The notes: generated by a model from the letters alone, not told the origin. Positions 10,404 through 20,024 are shown, counted from the first letter of the stretch. The stretch: 64,000 nt of DNA from Hyalangium ruber (GCF_034259325.1 NZ_JAXIVS010000009.1:62001-126000); one strand, 5' to 3'. Numbers and translations are program-made.

Positions 10404-12821
10404 ATGAAGCCTGAGAAGGAACTGGGCGCTTTCACCGGGCCCCGGCGCACCCCGTGGTCAGGGCCCCAAGGGCTCGACGCCGTCCTCCAGCGGTGGCGGG
10501 CGGATCAGCAGCTGTGGCCCTCCTTCGTCCTGGACGAGGCGGTGCCGGCCCGGCAGGGCTCCTACGCGCCCGTGCCGGAGGAAGTGGCACCCCAGGTGCG
10601 CGAGGCGCTCCGCAACCGCGGGATTGAGCAGCTCTTCTCCCACCAGGCGGAGGCCTACCAGCTGGCGCGCGCCGGGAAGAACCTGGTCATCGCCACGCCC
10701 ACGGCCTCGGGCAAGAGCCTCTGCTACAACCTGCCGCTGCTGGACCGCTTCGCCCGCGAGCCCCAGGCGCGTGCCCTGTACCTCTTCCCCACCAAGGCGC
10801 TCTCTCGCGACCAGGAGGAGTCCCTGCGCGTGTTCATGCGCGAGGCAGGGCTGGAGCACGGCGCCATCACCTTCGACGGGGACACGCCGGCCGACGCGCG
10901 CCGGGCCGCTCGGGAGCGCAGCGGGGTGCTGCTCACCAACCCGGACATGCTGCACACCGGCATCCTCCCGCACCACGCGAACTGGGCGCGCCTGTTCTCC
11001 AACCTGCGCTACGTCGTCATCGACGAGCTGCACACGTACCGGGGCGTCTTCGGCTCGCACCTGGCCAACGTGCTGCGCCGGCTGCAGCGAGTGGCGCGCT
11101 TCCACGGCGCCTCGCCCGTGTTCATCTTCGCCTCGGCCACCATCGGTAATCCGAAGGAGCACGCCGCGCGGATGCTGGGCCGGGAGGTAGCGCTCGTCTC
11201 GGAGAGCGGCGCGCCCTCCGGTGAGCGTCGCGTCATGGTCTACAACCCGCCCGTGGTGAACGCGGAGCTGGGCATCCGCGCCAGCTACTTGAAGAGCTCC
11301 GTGCGGCTGGTGGCGGACCTGGTGCGCTCGGGCGTATCCACGCTGCTGTTCGGCCAGTCGCGCAACTCCGTGGAGGTGATGCTGAAGTACCTCCGGGACC
11401 GGTTCGTCGAGGAGAAGCTCGACCCGGCCCTCATCCAGGGCTACCGGGGCGGCTATCTGCCGGGTACGCGCCGGGCCACCGAGGCGGCTCTGCGCGCCGG
11501 AGAGGTGCGCTGCGTGGTGGCCACCAACGCGCTGGAGTTGGGCATCGACATCGGCTCGCTGGACGCGGTGGTGTGCGCCGGGTACCCGGGTTCGGTGGCC
11601 GCGCTCTGGCAGCGCTTCGGACGGGCGGGGCGCCGGGGCGCGAGCAGCCTGTCGCTCCTGGTCACCTCCAGTGGGCCGCTGGACCAGTACTTCGCCGGGG
11701 ACTCGCGCCATCTGCTGGGGGCGCCGGTGGAGCACGCGCGCATCGATCCGGACAATGTGGAGATCCTCGTGCAGCACCTCAAGTGCGCAGCCTTCGAGCT
11801 GCCCTTCGAGGAGGGGGACACCTTCGGAGACGTGCCGGCCGAGTCCACCACGGACGCGCTGGGGTTCCTCGCGCAGCACGAGGTGGTGCATCCGTCCACG
11901 GGAGTCTCGGGACGCCGGGTGTTCCACTGGTCCTCGGACGCGTACCCGGCCAACCACGTCTCGCTGCGCAGCGTGGGCTGGGACAACGTGGTCATCATCG
12001 AGCTGGGCACGGACCGGACGCTGGCGGAGATGGACTTCCGCTCGGCGCACACGATGCTGCACGAGCAGGCCATCTACCAGCACGAGGCCGAGCAGTACCA
12101 GGTGGAGCGCTTCGACTACGACAACCACAAGGCCTACGTGCGCAAGGTGGCGCCGGACTACTTCACGGACGCGATGACCTACGTGCGGGTCAACGTGATT
12201 CAGGAGGACCAGGGCGCGCAGGTGGGCCCGGACCTGCAGTCGGGCATGGGCGAGGTGAGCGTCATCGAGAAGGTGGTGGGCTACAAGAAGATCAAGTTCC
12301 ACACGCACGAGAACGTCGGCTACGGCGAGGTGAACCTGCCGGAGATGCAGATGCACACCACGTCGCTCTGGCTCACGGTGCCGGAAACCGTGGTGCGCTC
12401 GATGGCGGCGCCGCGGCCGGCGGTCATCGATGCCCTGCGTGGTATCGCCACGGCACTGCGGACGGTGGCCTGCGCGGGGTTGATGATCGATCCGCGCGAC
12501 ATCGGCAAGACGCTCGGGAGCAAGGACGACGCCGAAGGACCGCCGCGCAAGGATGGCGGGGTGGGGTTCGATCCGACGATCTTCCTCTATGACAACGTGC
12601 CGGGCGGAGTCGGGCTGGCCGCGCGCCTCTTCGACCAGCGCGAGGAACTGCTGCGCCGGGCGCGGAAGCTGCTGGAGTCGTGCGCGTGTGAGGAGGGCTG
12701 TCCCGCCTGTGTGGGCCCGGCCGCAGGCGTGGTGCCCGGGAGCACGCAGGTGGACCCGCATCCCCGCAAGCGTCTGGGCATCGAGATCCTCTCGGCGCTC
12801 GGAGTCGCTGGCGTTCAATAG
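10404..12821 (+). CDS. MrfA-like DEAD/DEAH-box helicase (DUF1998)
   Basis: 805-residue superfamily 2 helicase. Motif I is TPTASGKSL, motif II VIDELHTY, motif III SATIG, motif VI QRFGRAGRRG. The C-terminal region is the DUF1998 zinc domain with four Cys in SCACEEGCPACVGP. This is the architecture of Bacillus subtilis YprA/MrfA, which acts with the exonuclease MrfB in repair of mitomycin C damage. The next gene here is an MrfB-like exonuclease 12 bases downstream, so the pair is conserved. The ATG at 10404 (MKPEKELGAF) is preferred to a TTG 39 bases earlier because the extension gives non-family sequence and lies across the dyad. Confidence 0.92.
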   Translation: MKPEKELGAFTGPRRTPWSGPQGLDAVLQRWRADQQLWPSFVLDEAVPARQGSYAPVPEEVAPQVREALRNRGIEQLFSHQAEAYQLARAGKNLVIATPTASGKSLCYNLPLLDRFAREPQARALYLFPTKALSRDQEESLRVFMREAGLEHGAITFDGDTPADARRAARERSGVLLTNPDMLHTGILPHHANWARLFSNLRYVVIDELHTYRGVFGSHLANVLRRLQRVARFHGASPVFIFASATIGNPKEHAARMLGREVALVSESGAPSGERRVMVYNPPVVNAELGIRASYLKSSVRLVADLVRSGVSTLLFGQSRNSVEVMLKYLRDRFVEEKLDPALIQGYRGGYLPGTRRATEAALRAGEVRCVVATNALELGIDIGSLDAVVCAGYPGSVAALWQRFGRAGRRGASSLSLLVTSSGPLDQYFAGDSRHLLGAPVEHARIDPDNVEILVQHLKCAAFELPFEEGDTFGDVPAESTTDALGFLAQHEVVHPSTGVSGRRVFHWSSDAYPANHVSLRSVGWDNVVIIELGTDRTLAEMDFRSAHTMLHEQAIYQHEAEQYQVERFDYDNHKAYVRKVAPDYFTDAMTYVRVNVIQEDQGAQVGPDLQSGMGEVSVIEKVVGYKKIKFHTHENVGYGEVNLPEMQMHTTSLWLTVPETVVRSMAAPRPAVIDALRGIATALRTVACAGLMIDPRDIGKTLGSKDDAEGPPRKDGGVGFDPTIFLYDNVPGGVGLAARLFDQREELLRRARKLLESCACEEGCPACVGPAAGVVPGSTQVDPHPRKRLGIEILSALGVAGVQ

Positions 12822-12833
12822 GCGAGGTGGGCC

Positions 12834-14282
12834 GTGGATCTGAAGCGCAAGCTGTCACGGCTCACCCAGGTTGGTCCTGGAGGCAAACCTCCGACGAGAC
12901 CGGCCACGGCTGTCGAGGTGGAAAGCCCCGCGGCCGACAAGGCCGAAGCTTCTCCCACTGCGGACGCTCCGGTGACGGAGGCGGCTCAGGGCTCGCTAAC
13001 ACAAGGTGCTGTTGTTCCCGAGGCTCCCCGGCCGCGTGACCCGCGGATCGATGCGCTGCGCCAGATGCTCACGGATTGGGCGGAGCGCCGGGGCGTGGGC
13101 ACTGCGCGCCAGGCCACGGTCTCCGCGCCGCGTCCGGGGCCACTGCCTGTCGATGCGCGGTTGACGCCTCATGGACCTGTACACGTCTCCGAGCGTGTCC
13201 TGCCGCCGGAGCACCGTCATGGCTCGGCGACGCTCGCGGGAGCGCTGGATGTGGAGGCGCCGCTGATCGCCAGCCTTGCGCTACACCCGGAGCTGGCGGG
13301 CGTGGACTTCCAGCGGATGCTGTTCCTCGACACGGAGACGACGGGGTTGGCGGGGGGAACGGGCACAGTGCCCTTCCTGGTGGGCCTGGCTTGGTTCGAG
13401 GGTCGCTCGCTGCGCGTGCAGCAGCTCTTCCTGCGCCGGCTGGGAGAGGAGGCGCCGATGCTGCAGGTGCTGGCCGAGCGGATGGCGGCCTCCTCCTGCC
13501 TGGTGACGTTCAACGGCAAGAGCTTCGACTGGCCGCTGTTGCGCACGCGCTTCGTGCTCAACCGTGTTCCCACGCCGGAGGTGCTGCCTCACCTGGACCT
13601 GCTGCACTGCGCGCGCCGGGTCTTCAAGCACCGTGGGTCGGGGACACGGCTGGTCCACATCGAGGAGCAGGTCCTGGGCTACCGGCGGGTCGGGGACGTG
13701 GACGGCGCGTTGATTCCAGAGCTCTACTTCCGTTTCCTGCGAGGTGGGGACGGTTCGACCCTGACGCCGGTGCTGGAGCACAACGCGAACGACCTGCTGC
13801 TGCTGGCGGCACTGCTGGGCGAGCTGGGGAGGCGCTTCCGGGCCGTGGGCGCGGAGCCTGAGGACCCGCGGGACCTGCTGGGCTTTGCTGGAGTGGCGGC
13901 ACGGGCGCGGGACTATGCGAGGGCGCAGGCCTTTGCTCGCGCTGCGGCGGAGGGAGGCGGCGCGGTGAGCGTCGAGGCGCTCACGCTGGCCTCCCAGCTG
14001 GCTCGTCGGGCCGGGGATTCCGTGACCGCCGTGGAGCACCTACAGCGGGCGCTCGGGGCCGCGCGGGGGGCCCAGACGGCACCCATCCACCTGACGCTCG
14101 CCAAGCTGTACGAACACTCCATCAAGGATCTCGGACGGGCGCTCCACCACGCACGGCTCGCGGCGCCTGCCGAGTCCTCCGAGGAGCATCGTCTCCGGGT
14201 GGTGCGCCTGGAGGGGAAACTCGCCCGGCGCGGGAAGGCGTCCACGTTGGACTTCAGCGCCCGAGCTCCGAACTCGGGGTGA
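12834..14282 (+). CDS. MrfB-like DEDDh-type exonuclease with C-terminal TPR-like region
   Basis: 482 residues from a GTG start 12 bases after mrfA. The N-terminal 110 residues are low-complexity. The RNase H-fold core (about 155-350) shows MLFLDTETTGLAGG (metal Asp/Glu), a second region LVTFNGKSFDWPLL, then LDLLHCARRVFK and EHNANDLLLLAALL with the third acidic residue. The C terminus has helical repeats resembling TPRs, as in YprB/MrfB. In B. subtilis MrfB is a metal-dependent nuclease working with MrfA outside the UvrABC pathway. Function here is assigned from family and neighbour. Confidence 0.88.
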   Translation: MDLKRKLSRLTQVGPGGKPPTRPATAVEVESPAADKAEASPTADAPVTEAAQGSLTQGAVVPEAPRPRDPRIDALRQMLTDWAERRGVGTARQATVSAPRPGPLPVDARLTPHGPVHVSERVLPPEHRHGSATLAGALDVEAPLIASLALHPELAGVDFQRMLFLDTETTGLAGGTGTVPFLVGLAWFEGRSLRVQQLFLRRLGEEAPMLQVLAERMAASSCLVTFNGKSFDWPLLRTRFVLNRVPTPEVLPHLDLLHCARRVFKHRGSGTRLVHIEEQVLGYRRVGDVDGALIPELYFRFLRGGDGSTLTPVLEHNANDLLLLAALLGELGRRFRAVGAEPEDPRDLLGFAGVAARARDYARAQAFARAAAEGGGAVSVEALTLASQLARRAGDSVTAVEHLQRALGAARGAQTAPIHLTLAKLYEHSIKDLGRALHHARLAAPAESSEEHRLRVVRLEGKLARRGKASTLDFSARAPNSG

Positions 14283-14329
14283 CAGCCCCCAGAGGCGCCC
14301 CCGCCAAAGCTGTCTGGTTGTCTGACAGG

Positions 14330-14632
14330 TTAGCGCGCAGCCTCGTCCTCGCTCCCGTCGCGGATGTCGGACCTGGACTCAGGTTCTGGTTCCAGGCGGG
14401 CCTGACGCTCACTCGCCTCGAGTGATTCTTGCGCGTCTCGGGCATGCACTTGGGCGGCGGCCTCGTCATCCTGCTGGCCGGTCCAGGTGGTGTGCCCGCC
14501 TGCGAAGCCCTCCAAGGGACGTGTACCTCTCTGGGCCTCTACTTTCAGATCCTGTTGTTCTTGATCGCGCAGCCGCTCCCTCTCCTGTTCCCGCTCACGC
14601 TGGTGCTGTTTCTCGATGGGGTTGTCCGCCAT
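14330..14632 (-). CDS. Small charged hypothetical protein
   Basis: 100 residues beginning MADNPIEKQHQRERE. The ATG at 14632 has a very good ribosome-binding site (GGAGG, seven bases upstream on the minus strand), which decides this start against a longer frame. The protein is rich in Arg, Glu, Gln and Asp, has no membrane segment, and is likely helical and partly disordered. No family is recognised. It is divergent from the START-domain gene and converges on the exonuclease gene. Similar small charged proteins are common in myxobacteria, but no function is claimed. Confidence 0.7.
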   Translation of the reverse strand: MADNPIEKQHQREREQERERLRDQEQQDLKVEAQRGTRPLEGFAGGHTTWTGQQDDEAAAQVHARDAQESLEASERQARLEPEPESRSDIRDGSEDEAAR

Positions 14633-14840
14633 GCTCGCCACCTCCGAATTCAAGGTGCGAACCCTGAGCGCCGGTGTCATCCGAGGCCCCGCCCTCATGG
14701 CCGCATACCAGGCGCTCGAGCATGAGTTGGCCCGGTGCGTCGAGAGTCGGTTCGGATGCTTCATGAATCGGAGGACGCCGGACCCGTCAAAGTCTCGCGC
14801 TATGGCGACGGCTCACGCCATTCATCCCAAGGAGAAGCGC

Positions 14841-15500
14841 ATGCTCGACGTGAAGTGGCTGGGCTGGTGTGGGGCGGTGGCGCTGGTGCTGGGGGCAGGA
14901 GTGGCGGGAGCCGCGGACGAGTGGAAGACCGTGGAGGACGATCCCGTTGTCATCAAGGTGCGCCCCCGGCCCGACGGCGACGGCAAGGAGGTCTGGGCAG
15001 AAGGGGACGTGGAGGCTGACGCCTACGATGTCCAGACGGCGCTCAGGGACGCGGAGTCGTTTCGGCTGTGGATGCCGTACGTGAAGGAATCCCGGCGGGT
15101 ATCCACGCGCGAAGATGGCTCATGGGTGGCCTACGCGAAGCTGAACCTGCCGGTCATCACCGCGCGCGACTACGCGGTGCATATCGTGGAAGAGCGGACG
15201 CTGTCAGAGGACGGCCAGGGTGAGTACCTCCAGCGCTGGAAGGCCGCCGAAGGGGAAGTGCCCGAGCGTCAGGGCGTGGTGCGGCTCAAGCACAACGAGG
15301 GTATCTGGCAAGTGACCTCGAAGGGCGAGGGCAAGGCGCACATCGTCTACAAGTTCAGCGTCGATCCCGGAGGCTCCATTCCGAAATGGGCGGCGAACTT
15401 CGGCCAGAAGGACGGCGTGCTGAAGACGCTTGAAGCAGTCGAGGAGCGAGCAAAGAAGCTGGGACAGGAACGCAAGAAGGGAAGCTCCGCCGGCAATTGA
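14841..15500 (+). CDS. Exported START-domain (lipid-binding) protein
   Basis: 219 residues. A signal peptide (MLDVKWLGWCGAVALVLGAG to about residue 25, ending AGAADEW) is followed by one START/SRPBCC domain: DAYDVQTALRDAESFRLWMP, then VAYAKLNLPVITARDYAVH and a C-terminal helix GVLKTLEAVEERAKKLG. START domains hold lipids or other hydrophobic ligands; secreted bacterial forms have unknown ligands. The ATG at 14841 follows AAGGAG by six bases; earlier in-frame starts would disrupt the signal peptide. The following regulator gene begins 52 bases later. Confidence 0.88.
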   Translation: MLDVKWLGWCGAVALVLGAGVAGAADEWKTVEDDPVVIKVRPRPDGDGKEVWAEGDVEADAYDVQTALRDAESFRLWMPYVKESRRVSTREDGSWVAYAKLNLPVITARDYAVHIVEERTLSEDGQGEYLQRWKAAEGEVPERQGVVRLKHNEGIWQVTSKGEGKAHIVYKFSVDPGGSIPKWAANFGQKDGVLKTLEAVEERAKKLGQERKKGSSAGN

Positions 15501-15552
15501 CCCGGAGGAGGAGACGCGCTTCCCAGCGCATGATGAAGTAGGGGGCCTTCTC

Positions 15553-16929
15553 ATGAGCCCCTCATCGCACCCGCTCCTCCTCGTCGATGACGACGCCGCC
15601 TTTCGCAAGGTCTACGGCGCGCTCCTGCGTGACGCGGGCCATGAGGTCCACGAGGCCGCCGATCGCTCCTCCGCTCGCGCCGCCGTGGAGGCCCGCGCCT
15701 TTCCGCTCATCCTGCTCGACCTCATGCTCCCGCCTGACGGCAGCGTGTCCACAGGGCTGGAGCAGCTCGGAGCCCTGATCGCCGCCCGCCCCGGCACCAA
15801 GGTCATTGTCATCTCCGGGGCAGGAGACACGCGCCACTCGCTCGAGGCCATCCGCCTGGGCGCCTATGACTTTCTCACCAAGCCCGTGGACCCCGACGTG
15901 CTCCTCGTCGTCGTCCAGCGCGCCATGGCTCGCATCGCCCTGGAGCGGCAGGTGGAGGCCCTCCAGTCTTCGCTCGCCCACGTCGGCGGGGACTCCGCCA
16001 TGGTGGGGCAGAGCGCCCCGTTCCTCGCCGCCGTCTCCCTCGCCGAGCGAATCGCCGCCAGCGATCTGCCCGTCCTCGTCACCGGCGAGAACGGCACCGG
16101 CAAGGAGTTGCTCGCCCGCTCACTGCACCTCAAGAGCCGCCGCCGTACGGGGCCCTTCATCCCCGTCAACTGCGGGGCCCTTCCGGAGAACCTCTTGGAG
16201 AGCGCCCTGTTCGGTCATGTGAAGGGCTCGTTCACCGGCGCCACCCGCGACCACAAGGGGCTGTTCTCCGAGGCCGACGGCGGCACGCTCTTCCTCGACG
16301 AGATCGGCGACATGACGCCCTCGCTCCAGGTGAAGGTGCTGCGCGCCCTGGAGACCGGAGACATCCTCCCCGTGGGCGCCGACCGCCCCGTTCACGTGGA
16401 CGTGCGCTGCGTCTCCGCCACCAACAAGGACCTGGGTGCCATGCAGCAGGCCGGCACCTTCCGCGAGGACCTCTACTGGCGCATCAAGGGTGTCGAGGTC
16501 CACCTGCCGCCCCTACGCCAGCGCGCCGCGGACCTGCCGCTACTCGCCCGGCACTTCCTCAACCAGTGCGCCCACCTGTGCCCCGACGGCCGCGCCAAGC
16601 TGCTCTCGGATGCAGCCACCGAGGCGCTCCTGGCGCACACCTGGCCCGGCAACCTGCGTGAGCTGCGCCACGAGATGCAGCGCGCCTCCGTGCTCGCGGG
16701 GGACCGGCGCGAAGTCCAACCCGAGGATCTCTCCTTCACTGGAAGCGAGCGCCTGCGCGCCCCCGCACCGGGCGCCACCACGCTCCAACAGAAGGTGGAG
16801 GCACTGGAACGGCGGGAGATCGAAGAGGCCCTCCGCCGCTGCAACAACAACCGCACCCACACCGCCGAGGCGCTCGGGCTCTCGCGCCAGGGGCTGCTCA
16901 AGAAGCTCGAGCGCTACGGGCTGACGTGA
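15553..16929 (+). CDS. NtrC-type sigma54-dependent response regulator
   Basis: 458 residues. The receiver domain (1-125) has the acidic pocket LLVDDDAAF, phosphoacceptor LILLDLMLP and FLTKPV lysine. The AAA+ domain shows Walker A TGENGTGKELLA, GHVKGSFTGATRD and Walker B GTLFLDEIGDM. The C-terminal Fis-type HTH reads IEEALRRCNNNRTHTAEALG. The sigma54-contact loop is GSFTGA rather than GAFTGA, a tolerated variant in some activators. No kinase gene is adjacent, so it is an orphan regulator here. An in-frame upstream extension lies inside the START gene and is not family sequence. Confidence 0.93.
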   Translation: MSPSSHPLLLVDDDAAFRKVYGALLRDAGHEVHEAADRSSARAAVEARAFPLILLDLMLPPDGSVSTGLEQLGALIAARPGTKVIVISGAGDTRHSLEAIRLGAYDFLTKPVDPDVLLVVVQRAMARIALERQVEALQSSLAHVGGDSAMVGQSAPFLAAVSLAERIAASDLPVLVTGENGTGKELLARSLHLKSRRRTGPFIPVNCGALPENLLESALFGHVKGSFTGATRDHKGLFSEADGGTLFLDEIGDMTPSLQVKVLRALETGDILPVGADRPVHVDVRCVSATNKDLGAMQQAGTFREDLYWRIKGVEVHLPPLRQRAADLPLLARHFLNQCAHLCPDGRAKLLSDAATEALLAHTWPGNLRELRHEMQRASVLAGDRREVQPEDLSFTGSERLRAPAPGATTLQQKVEALERREIEEALRRCNNNRTHTAEALGLSRQGLLKKLERYGLT

Positions 16930-16932
16930 GGC

Positions 16933-17595
16933 TCAGAACAGCCGCGTGCCGATGCCCAGCTTCAACTGGTAGCCCAGCCGCGTCTCCGCCGGCTCCCGTG
17001 GCGCCTTGAAGCTCTCCACGCCGAGCTGCCCCGCGATCAGCAGCGACACGTCCTGCCCGAGGTAGATCTCCGTGCCGCCGCCCGCGAGCGCCTGGATGCG
17101 CCGCGCTCCCGTGGGGCTCAGGCCCAGATCGAGCGGCACATCCACCAACCCCACCACCGTCACCGTCTCCGCCGCGCGATAACCGGCGATGACTCCCGGG
17201 GTGAGGCGCAGCAGCACGCCGCCGAAGTTGTCCGCGTCCAGGTACGCGCTGCCCGAGTTGAACACCAACCCCAGGCTCAGCGTGGGCGCCAGGGACGCAT
17301 CCCCCTGCCGCCACACCTCTTTGCGCATCCCGCCCTCGAGGATGCCCGCCACCCGGAAGTAGTCCAGCTTCGCTCGCGCCTCGACCTCGAAGCCGCCGAT
17401 GCCCTGGCGAAACCCCGTCCCCATCTCAGGCACACCCACATACCCGTACAGGGCGGTGACACCGTCCGGCATGACCGTCGGGGCGAGCACCGCGCCGAAG
17501 GACCACGCCTCGCGTGCAGGGGAGGCGCCTTCCTGGGCCACCGAGGCGACAGGGAGGGCAAGGACCAGGGCGAACAACCAGACCGGGCGCGTCAT
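16933..17595 (-). CDS. Probable outer-membrane beta-barrel protein
   Basis: 220 residues with a signal peptide (MTRPVWLFALVLALPVASVAQ). The mature part is rich in alternating hydrophobic/polar strands and glycine (for example GGVLLRLTPGVIAGYRAAETV) and ends in Phe (LGIGTRLF), the usual outer-membrane insertion signal. It converges with the NtrC-type regulator with only three bases between stops. No named family is recognised. Confidence 0.72.
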   Translation of the reverse strand: MTRPVWLFALVLALPVASVAQEGASPAREAWSFGAVLAPTVMPDGVTALYGYVGVPEMGTGFRQGIGGFEVEARAKLDYFRVAGILEGGMRKEVWRQGDASLAPTLSLGLVFNSGSAYLDADNFGGVLLRLTPGVIAGYRAAETVTVVGLVDVPLDLGLSPTGARRIQALAGGGTEIYLGQDVSLLIAGQLGVESFKAPREPAETRLGYQLKLGIGTRLF

Positions 17596-17805
17596 GCGCC
17601 CACCTTACGCCCCCACGCCGGGCCGTCGACTTTCCGCTGAGGTCCGCTCAATTCCAGACAAACGGGGTGAGGCATCGAAAAAAGCGAACCCGGGTCTTTC
17701 TCGGAGAGTGAGATTGAGCCAGAATGGACAGTAGTTCGGCTATTTCAGATTATTACCGCACAGGCTGACAGGTCCCGCTTCACTCTTCGCCCTCCGGAGT
17801 CCCTC

Positions 17806-19110
17806 ATGGCCGCCCGCACCCATCGCGCGACCATTCTCGAGCCCACCGCCACCGCGTCCGGACTGAGCCCCCGAGGCCGCCGCGCCCGCCGTCTGCGCGT
17901 GCTGCTGGTGGAGCCGGATGCGCGCTACCAGTCGTTGCTGGGGACGGGGCTGGCCGAGGCGGGCTTCGAGGTGGTGGTGGTGCCCTCGGCGGAGGATGCC
18001 CGCGCGGAGCTGGCGGCTTCCCAGGTGTTGCCGCACCTCGTCATCGCGGAGACGGAGCTGGAGGGCTTCGACGGCTTCAGCTTCTGCACCCAGCTGCGTG
18101 CCGAGGCGCGCACGGCGCAGCTTCCGGTTTTCCTCATGGCCAGCCGGCGCGAGCCATTCCACGCCGAGCTGGCCCACAGCGTGGGCGCGGACGACTTCCT
18201 GCCCAAGCCGGTAGCGGCGCAGGACCTGGTCGCGTTGGCGCGGCTGAAGGCGGGCCGACGCACCGGGGAGCTGTCCTACGAGGCGCACTCGGCGCGGCTG
18301 CCGTTGACGCATATCGCCCGCGCGCTCTTGACCGGAGCACGCTCTGGGCGCGTGGTGCTCAAGGACTGTGACGGCTTCTTCGCCTTCCGCGAAGGCAAGG
18401 TGGTGGATGCCTCCTTCCAGGGCGCGCGCGGGGTGATGGCGTTCCGGCGCCTGCTGTCCTTCGGCAGCGGCGTGTACGCGGCGTTCTTCGGGCCCGAGCT
18501 GCACCGGGGCTCGCTGTTGATGGATCTGCCGTACCTGAGCCAGCAGGTGCTGCCCGCGCTGGAGCGCTTCGAGCGGCTGCGCGAGGTGGGCGTGCCGCTG
18601 GTGGCGCGCCTGGCGGTGGACTTCCCGAAGCTGGCCGAGCACCTGGACGCGCTGCCTGAGGACGTCATCTCCCTGGTGCGCCTGTTCGACGGCCGGCGCA
18701 CGGTGCGCACGGTGCTGGAGGAGTGCCGCTTCACGGAGGTGGTGGCCTTCGAGGCCATTACCCGGCTGTTCGTCCTCGGGGTGCTGGTGCCCGCCAGCCA
18801 CGTGGAGGAGCGCGAGCGCGTGCAGGACCCGCAGCGCCTGGGCTCCGAGGCGGCCGAGGCGTGGCGGGCCGCGTTCGCCGCCGAGGAGCGCGCCGCCGAC
18901 GAGCGGGAGGCCGACGAGCATGAGGCCCGGCTCCATGAGGCCGCGGAGCGCCAGGCCGCCGGGACCGAGCCGGAAGCGAAGGTGCTGGCCTTCCCCACGC
19001 CCCCGTCCCGGCGTCGGGAAGAGGAGCCGGCCGAGGACGCTCCGGCCGAGCGGTTCAATCTGGCCTCCGGGGCCGAGTCGACCAGTCCGCGCACAGCGGA
19101 CAAGGTTTGA
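17806..19110 (+). CDS. Pseudo-receiver plus DUF4388 (PATAN) regulatory protein
   Basis: 434 residues. Residues about 30-150 are a CheY-like receiver (RVLLVEPDARYQSLL ... DDFLPKPVAAQDL). The residue at the phosphoacceptor position is Glu, not Asp: LVIAETELEGFDG. The middle part (about 160-330) is a DUF4388/PATAN domain (LPLTHIARALLTGARSGRVV, FREGKVVDASFQG). The C terminus is an Ala/Glu-rich, probably coiled or disordered tail. A Glu in place of Asp can mimic a permanently phosphorylated receiver, or mark a scaffold role. PATAN proteins are common in myxobacterial signalling and motility. Upstream is an AT-rich stretch (17650-17765) likely to hold the promoter. Confidence 0.85.
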   Translation: MAARTHRATILEPTATASGLSPRGRRARRLRVLLVEPDARYQSLLGTGLAEAGFEVVVVPSAEDARAELAASQVLPHLVIAETELEGFDGFSFCTQLRAEARTAQLPVFLMASRREPFHAELAHSVGADDFLPKPVAAQDLVALARLKAGRRTGELSYEAHSARLPLTHIARALLTGARSGRVVLKDCDGFFAFREGKVVDASFQGARGVMAFRRLLSFGSGVYAAFFGPELHRGSLLMDLPYLSQQVLPALERFERLREVGVPLVARLAVDFPKLAEHLDALPEDVISLVRLFDGRRTVRTVLEECRFTEVVAFEAITRLFVLGVLVPASHVEERERVQDPQRLGSEAAEAWRAAFAAEERAADEREADEHEARLHEAAERQAAGTEPEAKVLAFPTPPSRRREEEPAEDAPAERFNLASGAESTSPRTADKV

Positions 19111-19188
19111 CTCCTCGGGTCGGATTAAGGGAGAAGTCGCCGCACGTTGGACTCCACCCGCTGAGCATCCGCGAGGGGCGACACTCCC

Positions 19189-19935
19189 ATGTCCGGTCAC
19201 AACCGATGGTCGAAGATCAAGCGCCAGAAGGCCGCCATGGGCGCGACCAAGGGCAAGCTGTACTCGAAGGTCATCAAGGAGATCACCGTCGCCGCCCGTC
19301 TGGGCGGAGGCGATCCCGCTGGTAATGCCCGCCTGCGCGCCGCCATCCTCGCGGCGAAAGAGGCGAACATGCCCAAGGACTCCATCGAGCGTGCCGTCAA
19401 GAAGGGCACGGGCGAGCTGGAGGGCGAGAGCTACGAAGAGGTGATGTACGAGGGCTATGGCCCGGGCGGCGTGGCGGTGCTCGTCGAGTGCCTCACGGAC
19501 AACCGCAACCGCACCTCTGGGGAGGTGCGCGCCACCTTCGGCCGGGGCGGTGGCAACCTGGGCGCCGAGGGCGCGGTGAGCTGGATGTTCCAGAAGAAGG
19601 GCGTCATCACCGTGAAGCCCGGCCCCACCGAGGACCAGGTGATGGAGAAGGCCATCGAGGCGGGCGCCGAGGACGTCATCAACCACGGCGCCGACGGCTT
19701 CGAGGTGCGCACCACACCCGTCGACCTGCACACCGTGGCGGTGAGCCTGGAGGGCGCGGGGCTGCAGCTGGGCGAGCAGAAGTGGAGCTTCTTCCCGCAG
19801 ACCACCGTGAAGCTCGAGGGCGAGAACGCCCAGAAGATGCTCAAGCTGCTGGACGCGCTGGAGGACAACGACGATGTCCAGAACGTCCACGCGAACTTCG
19901 AGATCGACGAAGCGCTGATGGAGTCCCTGCAGTAG
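19189..19935 (+). CDS. yebC: YebC/PmpR family protein (TACO1-like)
   Basis: 248 residues with the invariant N terminus [16 protein letters not shown] and the typical [22 protein letters not shown] segment. YebC proteins were long described as transcription regulators; recent work supports a role in translation of proline-rich stretches, like mitochondrial TACO1. Gene order yebC-ruvC-ruvA is conserved across many bacteria and is present here. The start is fixed by family alignment and a GAGGGGCGA ribosome-binding sequence. Confidence 0.96.
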   Translation: MSGHNRWSKIKRQKAAMGATKGKLYSKVIKEITVAARLGGGDPAGNARLRAAILAAKEANMPKDSIERAVKKGTGELEGESYEEVMYEGYGPGGVAVLVECLTDNRNRTSGEVRATFGRGGGNLGAEGAVSWMFQKKGVITVKPGPTEDQVMEKAIEAGAEDVINHGADGFEVRTTPVDLHTVAVSLEGAGLQLGEQKWSFFPQTTVKLEGENAQKMLKLLDALEDNDDVQNVHANFEIDEALMESLQ

Positions 19936-20024
19936 CTCGCCCAGCAGGCGAGGGGGATCGACAGGGGCGGGCTCACACGTTACAAGGGCTGAACACCCGT
20001 CTCGTTGTCCCGGTGGAGAGGAAC

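Noticed and set aside
10458-12818. 786-codon minus-strand frame opposite mrfA, and similar long antisense frames opposite other genes
   Set aside because: Composition is Arg/His/Leu/Ala-biased with no motifs; typical antisense shadows in G+C-rich DNA.
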